Source: Alphaproteobacteria bacterium
GTDB lineage: Bacteria; Pseudomonadota; Alphaproteobacteria; Bin65
Direction of reading: 5' to 3'
Length of the DNA stretch: 64,000 nucleotides
Assembly: GCA_022819985.1 (NCBI GenBank)
Contig: JAJEGH010000030.1
Span: 1-64,000, forward strand
Part shown: positions 26,136 to 31,604 of the stretch, piece by piece
Layout: each line of letters starts with the position of its first letter
How positions within the stretch are numbered: position 1 is the first letter of the stretch
Program-made: the position numbers and the translations under genes
The notes under the pieces: generated by a model
The model's database searches: none
The model's input: the letters and a program-made list of their open reading frames with translations, nothing else
What the model was told of the DNA's origin: nothing

Positions 26136-27127
26136 GCGGGAACTCCGATCCGCATCGGGCCGATCCGCATCGGGCCGATCCGCGCCGGACCGATATCGCC
26201 GGCCTGGCCGGCCGGCTGCGCGAGGGCGAGACACGGGCGCTCGCCAAGGCGCTTACCGTTGCCGATATCGGCGGCGAGGAGGCGCGGGCGCTGCTCCAGG
26301 CACTCGATGAGGACCGGCGCGAGACCCCGGTCGTCGGCCTGACCGGTCCGCCCGGCTCGGGCAAGTCCACGCTGATCAGCGCGATGATCCGCACGCTGCG
26401 CGAACGGGACATGCGGGTGGCAGCGCTGGCGGTCGATCCGTCGAGCCCGAAGAGCGGCGGCGCCATCCTGGGCGACCGGGCGCGCATGGGCGAGCACGGC
26501 TCCGATCCCCATGTCTTCATCCGCTCGATCGCCGCGCGCGGCCATCTGGGCGGGCTGGCGCTCAACATCCAGGCCTCGATCGACGTCGTGAACGCGGCGG
26601 GCTTCGACATCGTGCTGCTGGAGACCGTGGGCGCCGGCCAGTCCGAAATCGAGGTGGCGCAGGTCGCCGACGTGACCGTCGTAGTCGGCGCGCCCGGCCT
26701 GGGCGACGATTTGCAGGCGATCAAGGCCGGCATCCTCGAGGTCGCCGACATTCTCGCCGTCAACAAGGCCGACCTGCCCGGCGCCGACGACGCCGCCCGG
26801 CAGCTCGAGGCGATGCTCGGCCTCAGAACAGTGGGACGCAGCGCCATACGCGGGGAAACGCCGGTCCTCACAACGGTCGCGACGACGGGCGAGGGCGTCG
26901 CCGAACTTGTCGACGCCGCCGCGCGGCTCAGCGCGGCCGTGACGCCGGAAGAGCGAAACGCGCGCGCCGAGCGGCAGGCGGTCGACCGGCTCGCCACCAT
27001 TGCGGGGGCACTGGTGCGCGACGCGCTGAAAGTCCTGCCCGCCGGCGACCGGCGTGCGCTCGTCGAACAGGTCCGCGCCGGCGCGGCCGATCCGGCGGAA
27101 GCCGTGCGGCGGCTGCTGAACGGATAG
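26132..27127 (+). CDS. meaB: MeaB/ArgK-type G3E GTPase
   Basis: MeaB-type GTPases guard adenosylcobalamin loading of methylmalonyl-CoA mutase and related mutases. The 331-residue protein has Walker [10 protein letters not shown] at residues 72-80, [30 protein letters not shown] and NKADLPGA, all family signatures. It starts with GTG 26132, overlapping the hutH stop. Residues 6-20 are a DPHRA-type repeat encoded by three 15-bp units, unlike the usual N-terminus, so the true start might be further in. No mutase gene is adjacent; methylmalonyl-CoA epimerase lies at 42636-43040. Coupling to hutH is unusual. Confidence 0.92.
   Translation: MSGNSDPHRADPHRADPRRTDIAGLAGRLREGETRALAKALTVADIGGEEARALLQALDEDRRETPVVGLTGPPGSGKSTLISAMIRTLRERDMRVAALAVDPSSPKSGGAILGDRARMGEHGSDPHVFIRSIAARGHLGGLALNIQASIDVVNAAGFDIVLLETVGAGQSEIEVAQVADVTVVVGAPGLGDDLQAIKAGILEVADILAVNKADLPGADDAARQLEAMLGLRTVGRSAIRGETPVLTTVATTGEGVAELVDAAARLSAAVTPEERNARAERQAVDRLATIAGALVRDALKVLPAGDRRALVEQVRAGAADPAEAVRRLLNG
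26147..26191 (+). repeat. 15-bp tandem repeat in the 5' end of meaB, 3 units
   Basis: GATCCGCATCGGGCC at 26147-26161 and 26162-26176 is perfect; a third, diverged unit GATCCGCGCCGGACC follows at 26177-26191. The period keeps the frame and encodes [15 protein letters not shown]. Confidence 0.8.
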
Positions 27128-27137
27128 GCCGGTTGCC

Positions 27138-28625
27138 CTACCCGGTCGCCGCGGCCGCCGCCGAGCGGCCGGCGAGGCGGCCGAAGACGGCGCCGTTGGT
27201 CAGCCCCGTGCCGCCCGGATAGTTGAACCAGAACAGGCCGCCGACCAGCTCGCCGGCGGCGTAAAGGCCGGGGATCGGCGCGAGGTCGCTGTCCAGCACC
27301 TGCGCGCTCGCCGGGTCGATGCGCAGGCCGCCGAAGGTGAAGGTAAGGCCGCAGCCGACCCGGTACGCCTCGAAGGGCGGCTCGGAGACCGTGTTGGCCC
27401 AGTTCGTCTTGTTCACCGCCAGGCCGCTTGTAGCGCGCCCGTCCCTGACCGTCGCATCGAAGGGGGTGCCGGTGTCCACCGCCGCGTTGTAGGCCGCCAT
27501 TTCGGCGAGGAAGCCGCCGCGGTCCACGCCCTCCAGCCGGTCGGCCAGGCCGTCCAGCGTATCGGCCTTCGCCTTCGTGACCTGCCGGATGCGGTATTCG
27601 TCGCGCAGCAGATGCGCCACCTGCGCATCGAAGACCTGCCAGGCGAAGCCGTCCGGCTGTTCCAGGATGACCCGGCCGTAGCGCGCGTAGGTGTAGTTGC
27701 GGAAGTCCGCCCCCTCGTCGACGAAGCGCCGGCCCGCGGCGTTGACCATGACGCCCCAGGGATAGCTGTGCTTCTGGAAGCCGTCGCCGACCGCAAGGTC
27801 GCCGAATTCCGGCGCGTTGTAGTCCCAGGCGACGGCATGGCCGCCCGACCAGTTGCCGTACGACGCCGCGCCGGCCTCCAGCGCCATGCGGATGCCGTCG
27901 CCGGTGTTGAAGCGGCTGCCGCGCACCTTCGCCAGTTCCCAGCCGGGGCCGAGATAGCGCGTGCGCCATTCCGGATTGGCCTGGAAGCCGCCGGCGGCGA
28001 GCACCACCGCCTTCGCCGGTACGGTCTCGATCCTGCCGCCGTGCTTGAGCCGAACGCCGCCGACGCTGTGGCCGTCATGGAGCAGATCGAACGCCCGCGC
28101 GCCGTAGCGGATATCGATCCCGGCCGCCCGGGCGATCTTCGTATGGCCGTCGACCAGGCCGGGGCCGCCGCCCCAGGCCTCCAGCGTCAGCCCGCCCCAG
28201 AAGCGGAACCGCCCGTCCGCCGTCTTGAAGGCCTGCCGCCCGTAGATCGGCAGGAAGCGGATGCCCTTGCCGCGCAGCCATTGCACGGTCTCCCGCGATT
28301 CCGTGACCAGCCGCTCGCACAGCGCCGGATCGGTGCGGTAGCGGGTCAGGCGGAACATGTCGTCGTAGAAGCTCTCCTCCGGATACGCGCCGAAATCGGT
28401 GATCGCGGCCTGGGTTTCCGGCAGGTCCGGGCAGAGGGCGCGGATATCGGCCGCCCCGCCGTAGGCGAAGCGGAAGGCGCCGGCGGTGAAGCGCGAGTTG
28501 CCGCCGTTCTCGGCCTCGGGCGCGCGCTCCAGCATCAGCACCGAGGCGCCGGCCTCGCGCGCCGCCAGTGCCGCGCAGAAGGCGGCGTTGCCGGCGCCGG
28601 CGACGACGATATCGGGACGGGTCAT
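27138..28625 (-). CDS. tcuA: FAD-dependent tricarballylate dehydrogenase (TcuA-like)
   Basis: A 495-residue flavoprotein of the fumarate reductase/succinate dehydrogenase flavoprotein superfamily, closest in form to TcuA, which oxidises tricarballylate to cis-aconitate. The N-terminal FAD site is VAGAGNAAFCAALAAREAG; GNSRFTAGAFRFAY and the C-terminal PGLYAAGELVGGLFW and YPGGTGLTNGAVFGR are characteristic. The partner genes tcuB and tcuC and regulator tcuR are not nearby, so the substrate may differ. It converges on meaB with a 10-base gap. The ATG at 28625 sits at the end of a 10-bp ATG-bearing repeat array whose 7-codon mini-ORF stops exactly over this start; no Shine-Dalgarno sequence is seen. 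Confidence 0.78.
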   Translation of the reverse strand: MTRPDIVVAGAGNAAFCAALAAREAGASVLMLERAPEAENGGNSRFTAGAFRFAYGGAADIRALCPDLPETQAAITDFGAYPEESFYDDMFRLTRYRTDPALCERLVTESRETVQWLRGKGIRFLPIYGRQAFKTADGRFRFWGGLTLEAWGGGPGLVDGHTKIARAAGIDIRYGARAFDLLHDGHSVGGVRLKHGGRIETVPAKAVVLAAGGFQANPEWRTRYLGPGWELAKVRGSRFNTGDGIRMALEAGAASYGNWSGGHAVAWDYNAPEFGDLAVGDGFQKHSYPWGVMVNAAGRRFVDEGADFRNYTYARYGRVILEQPDGFAWQVFDAQVAHLLRDEYRIRQVTKAKADTLDGLADRLEGVDRGGFLAEMAAYNAAVDTGTPFDATVRDGRATSGLAVNKTNWANTVSEPPFEAYRVGCGLTFTFGGLRIDPASAQVLDSDLAPIPGLYAAGELVGGLFWFNYPGGTGLTNGAVFGRLAGRSAAAAATG

Positions 28626-28655
28626 GATGTGTCATGAAATGTCATGAATTGTCAT
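28626..28655 (-). repeat. 10-bp phased repeat array ending at the tcuA start
   Basis: Read on the minus strand, three units ATGACAATTC, ATGACATTTC and ATGACACATC run straight into the tcuA ATG at 28625. Eight codons from the ATG at 28645 give a 7-residue peptide whose TGA overlaps the tcuA ATG as ATGA. The ATG at 28655 opens another 7-residue ORF, ending over the ATG at 28635. Confidence 0.75.
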
Positions 28656-28710
28656 GCCGCGCCAGATGGACGGGCGCGCCGGGCCGGCCGCACGCAGCGG
28701 CGGGTGCCGG

Positions 28711-28730
28711 GATATGTCATGATGTGTCAT
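28711..28730 (-). repeat. 10-bp phased repeat array, 2 units
   Basis: ATGACACATC (28730-28721) and ATGACATATC (28720-28711) on the minus strand, the same unit as at 141-170 and 28626-28655. Confidence 0.65.
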
Positions 28731-28767
28731 GATTCGCGCTCCCGGACGGCCGTTCCGGCCCGATTGG

Positions 28768-28781
28768 ACAGACCGGTCTGT
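28768..28781. promoter_or_regulatory. 14-bp perfect palindrome, second copy
   Basis: ACAGACCGGTCTGT, identical to 354-367. With its flank the minus strand reads ACAGACCGGTCTGTCCAAT (28781-28763), 19 bases shared with the plus strand at 354-372. No adjacent gene is obviously controlled; tcuA starts 143 bases to the left. Confidence 0.45.
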
Positions 28782-29088
28782 CTTTCGAAAAAACACAGCA
28801 TATTGGGGTTTTTTACCTCCTCCGGGCGGCGCGAGCCGCTCCGCGCCGGGAAATATCGCTGTTTTTCAAGGCGTTGCCTCCTCCGCCCCGCTCGCCGTTC
28901 CTGCCGGCGCCGGGCGCCGTCCCGGCCGGAACTCCGGAGTCGCTTTGCGCGCAAGACGGAATTTTATCGCATAAACGCCGGCTCCGGCTTCTCCGGCCCC
29001 GGTTTGGGATCGTTCCGGGACTCCTGCCCCTCCCGTCCCTTCCGCTTCGCTCAGGGCAAGCCATTTCGACTGAGCGCAAACTCCCGCC

Positions 29089-29242
29089 CGTCATTTCGAC
29101 CGGAGCGGCGTCAGCCGCGTAGCGGAGAAATCCGGCCGGCGACGGAGGCCGGCCACAGGCACGGCCTTGCGGCGTCGGCACAGCGCCGATCGGGTTTCTC
29201 CACTCCGCCCCGGCCGGAGCCGGGGCTCCGGTCGAAATGACG
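29089..29242. repeat. MITE-like inverted-repeat element A, 154 bp
   Basis: The ends are perfect 18-bp inverted repeats: CGTCATTTCGACCGGAGC at 29089-29106 and its complement at 29225-29242. Sub-terminal arms GCGGAGAAATC (left) and TTTCTCCACTCCGCC (right) also pair. There is no coding content. It resembles a second element at 29960-30109; the two flank the HTH gene. Confidence 0.7.
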
Positions 29243-29259
29243 GGATGGAGGGGCATAGC

Positions 29260-29279
29260 GATATGTCATGAAATGTCAT
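29260..29279 (-). repeat. 10-bp phased repeat array, 2 units
   Basis: ATGACATTTC (29279-29270) and ATGACATATC (29269-29260) on the minus strand, with a degenerate ATGACGGCC just before (29288-29280). It lies 18 bases outside inverted-repeat element A. Confidence 0.65.
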
Positions 29280-29362
29280 GGCCGTCATAGAGTGCCGGGT
29301 TTCGCCAAGTGTCGTCATATCCGGCCGGTGGCGGGCGCTGGCCGAAGGAACTTTTTTGTTCA

Positions 29363-29368
29363 TATAAT
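29363..29368 (+). promoter_or_regulatory. Perfect -10 box with flanking direct repeat
   Basis: TATAAT at 29363-29368 lies inside two copies of GTTCAT (29358-29363 and 29369-29374), 11 bases apart. No good -35 is visible. It is placed to drive the HTH antitoxin-like gene at 29608 and any gene before it; the direct repeat could be an autoregulatory site, common in such modules. Confidence 0.35.
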
Positions 29369-29607
29369 GTTCATGGATCGGGCGTCAAGAAGTTTTTTGC
29401 GTCCTCCGCCCGGAGGCGACGCCGCGCTGCGCTGCGCGACCGGCTTGTTTCGGTATCCCATTGGGCTATATGCCGTCCGATGCAAACGGCCGCCGGACCC
29501 CGACCTTCACCCGTCGGGCCGGCAAGCCGTTCGGCCCCGACCCCGGCGGAGCGGCGCGCCGCGGACGGGATCGCTGCGGCGATAAAGGCCGCCGGAAAGG
29601 AGCGATA

Positions 29608-29919
29608 ATGAGTGCGTTCGGAGAAGACCCGGTCCGGTCCCTCAACGAGGCGCTGGCCCATGCCGGGGGCGAAGGCCCCGCGACCGTTCATACGGCGACC
29701 GTCCATACGGCGACCGTCCATACGGCGGCGGACCCGCGCGAAGTGCGCCGGCAGGCAAAGCTTACCCAGGCCCAGATGGCGCCCCTGATGGGCATGAGCC
29801 TGTCGGGCTACCGCAAGTGGGAGCAGGGAACGCGGCGGGTCAGCGGCCCGGCGGCGACGCTCCTGCGCGTCATCCAGAAGGAGCCGGAGGCGGTCCGGCG
29901 AGCGCTGTCGTCGCCGTAA
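29608..29919 (+). CDS. HTH (XRE/NadS-like) antitoxin-type regulator
   Basis: A 103-residue DNA-binding protein. AGGAG precedes ATG 29608. The C-terminal half is a clear XRE helix-turn-helix: REVRRQAKLTQAQMAPLMG, then SGYRKWEQGTRRVSGPAATLL, as in antitoxins that pair with RelE/HigB-type toxins encoded just upstream. Residues 25-39 are three TATVH-type pentapeptides from a 15-bp tandem repeat. The start overlaps the end of an upstream frame as TAATG; that frame's last 22 residues (TPAERRAADGIAAAIK and on) resemble a RelE-type C-terminus, but no complete toxin can be read. The gene is likely an orphan antitoxin or regulator. It sits between two MITE-like elements. Confidence 0.8.
   Translation: MSAFGEDPVRSLNEALAHAGGEGPATVHTATVHTATVHTAADPREVRRQAKLTQAQMAPLMGMSLSGYRKWEQGTRRVSGPAATLLRVIQKEPEAVRRALSSP
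29680..29724 (+). repeat. 15-bp tandem repeat inside the HTH gene, 3 units
   Basis: GCGACCGTTCATACG at 29680-29694, then GCGACCGTCCATACG at 29695-29709 and 29710-29724. The frame is kept, so copy-number change would only lengthen the linker before the HTH domain. Confidence 0.85.
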
Positions 29920-30232
29920 CCCGGCGGCGCCCGCGGGCGGGCGCGTAGCCCTCCCATCCCGTCATTTCGACCGGAGCCGCCTGGAAGGCGGCGGAGTGGA
30001 GAAATCTGTCGGCGCTCCGCCGGCGCCGAAGGGCGGAGCGTGAAACGGAGCGCACGGCAAAGGGCAGATTTCTCCGCTACGCGGCTCCGCCGCTCCGGTC
30101 GAAATGACGGGTGGGGATTGCCGTGAGCGCGGCAACGTTAGTTCCGACTTTCGTCTAAAGGCTTGCCTTGATCGCCAACGATAGAAATGACACCAGAGTA
30201 CAGCCGCGCGGACAGAAGCCGAATAACGCAAA
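29920..30232. other. Intergenic region between convergent HTH and HEPN genes
   Basis: 313 bases, half of which are inverted-repeat element B (29960-30109). The rest shows a sharp change from GC-rich to AT-rich sequence after about 30130. No gene or terminator was recognised. Confidence 0.6.
29960..30109. repeat. MITE-like inverted-repeat element B, 150 bp
   Basis: The 18-bp ends CGTCATTTCGACCGGAGC (29960-29977) and complement (30092-30109) are identical to those of element A. Arms GGCGGAGTGGAGAAATCTG and CAGATTTCTCCGC pair internally, so the transcript could fold into a long hairpin. No transposase is in the window; mobilisation would need one in trans. Confidence 0.7.
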
Positions 30233-31603
30233 TTACGTTCCCGCAGACGATAGGAGTTTTGGATCTTTGGCGTCAGGATTCTTCGAAGCCCAATCCAGAC
30301 AGGAAATCAGGCATAGCTGCGCCAGCCGCTCCGCCCGGTTCCTTAAGTCGCTCCAATCGTATCCTAACTTATCGTTCGTTCCGTGTACTGTCCTACTACG
30401 GCCATCGCGATAGATTTCATCAATCTCTTTCACGAGCCTTTGTTTGTCTTTAATTGTCAATCTGGATTCGATAAGGCTTAAGACACCCCTCTTTTTTTTA
30501 CCGCCGGATAACGCTTCCATCGCCGACCAGAATTTGACGATCGCCATAAGGTCGGTTTTTTCCCGACAACCTTCGTGGAACCATAGAATCGATTGCAATA
30601 GTACGTCAAAAATTTTGGGTCGCTGCGTTTCATCAGAATTACCTAAAAAATACTCGATAACATCGCCACCACAAGTAAATATCTTCTCAAGATTCATTCT
30701 TAAGCTATCCCACTCTTCTTCTTTGAGCCAAGTTACTCCTCCTGGTATATAGGACCGGGAAGCTGAAAACCCGCCTAGACCCTCCGGAACGAAAATCACG
30801 CTTTGTTGCGCATGCGGTTCTCCGTCGAAAATGAGCGCCATATAATTCAGGGTCGATGACGGTTTGTCCCATGCAAGGGCAATTACCGTCATCGCAAGTC
30901 GGGCAGCTGTCGCCGCTTTCTGAAGTCCCGCTTCCGCACCGGTTTGCACAACGGTAACACTGCAAACGAATTCGCTTTTTCCAATGGCGCCGAGAATCTG
31001 CCTTTCGCGGAGTCCATCCTCAGAGAGTTTTCTCTTGCGAAGCCGTTTTCCTTCCCATGACTTTGTTATGCGCGCCACCGATACTTTCGATACATTACCG
31101 TTATCAAACATTCTCTTAAGCCATGCAATTCTAGGTTCGAACCGCACCGGGCCTATGGACAACGGTTCAAAGTCAGGAAGGTTGCAAAAATGGCATCCGA
31201 AAGCATACTCGCGTTCCTGAATTTCGCGAATCCATTTGCAGAGCTGTTCGACAATAAATTCCAGAGCTCCTTTCGCATCTTTTTCAAGATAAACTTGATC
31301 CTCTCGATGATTAAATACCAATCCAAACGCACGTTTGGTAATTTTGTTCCATTCGGAGTTGGTAAATTTTACTTTGTATGAAGAAAAATAATTTCCCATT
31401 AATGACTTAGATAATTTAGTTAAATTTTTCTCAATTTCAGGCGAAATCTCAATACTCTTAGCCTCACCTACATACAGTGTTATAGGGAGTTCGTATTGTT
31501 TTTTTGCTATATCGTAGCGAGCCCAATGCGGAACGTCCGGGAGGTCGCGGATTTGCCTGATGATTTCTTCGACAAGCTGGGCACATTCTTTGCTAAAGTT
31601 CAC
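30233..31603 (-). CDS. HEPN-domain protein, putative RNase effector
   Basis: A 456-residue protein of unknown function. The C-terminus has the HEPN nuclease signature Arg402-x4-His407 in DGRSRTVHGTND, within a helical domain (FWSAMEALSGG, then LRNRAERLAQLC) like Apea-type HEPN proteins. The N-terminal 300 residues show no domain I recognise; it has HFCNLPDFEPL and a Lys/Arg-rich stretch. It starts with GTG 31603, one base after the stop of the restriction-methylation gene, with GGTGG upstream, so expression is coupled. Base composition is extreme: 12 G+C in the 60 bases 31381-31440, against about 70% around the island, a clear sign of transfer. HEPN RNases usually cleave RNA in abortive defence or toxin systems. 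Confidence 0.72.
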   Translation of the reverse strand: MNFSKECAQLVEEIIRQIRDLPDVPHWARYDIAKKQYELPITLYVGEAKSIEISPEIEKNLTKLSKSLMGNYFSSYKVKFTNSEWNKITKRAFGLVFNHREDQVYLEKDAKGALEFIVEQLCKWIREIQEREYAFGCHFCNLPDFEPLSIGPVRFEPRIAWLKRMFDNGNVSKVSVARITKSWEGKRLRKRKLSEDGLRERQILGAIGKSEFVCSVTVVQTGAEAGLQKAATAARLAMTVIALAWDKPSSTLNYMALIFDGEPHAQQSVIFVPEGLGGFSASRSYIPGGVTWLKEEEWDSLRMNLEKIFTCGGDVIEYFLGNSDETQRPKIFDVLLQSILWFHEGCREKTDLMAIVKFWSAMEALSGGKKKRGVLSLIESRLTIKDKQRLVKEIDEIYRDGRSRTVHGTNDKLGYDWSDLRNRAERLAQLCLISCLDWASKNPDAKDPKLLSSAGT

Positions 31604-31604
31604 T

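Larger units (their letters stand above)
28626..29607. other. 982-base repeat-rich intergenic region
   Basis: No gene can be supported except a possible toxin remnant ending at 29608. The region holds three 10-bp phased arrays, the second copy of the 14-bp palindrome (28768-28781), an AT-rich tract near 28790-28820, a CGCTCAGGGCA repeat (29034-29061), an inverted-repeat element (29089-29242) and a perfect -10 box at 29363-29368. This is the left edge of the accessory island. Confidence 0.6.

Noticed and set aside
28626..28735. CRISPR-like array formed by the TCATGA repeats
   Set aside because: Units are 10 bases, contiguous, without spacers, and no cas gene is present.
29309..29608. Complete RelE/HigB toxin upstream of the HTH gene
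   Set aside because: Only the last residues resemble such toxins. No frame gives a full domain, so it is reported as a possible remnant, not as a gene.
31200..31603. Small plus-strand AT-rich frames opposite the HEPN gene
   Set aside because: They are short, lack ribosome binding sites and are antisense to a better-supported 456-codon gene.
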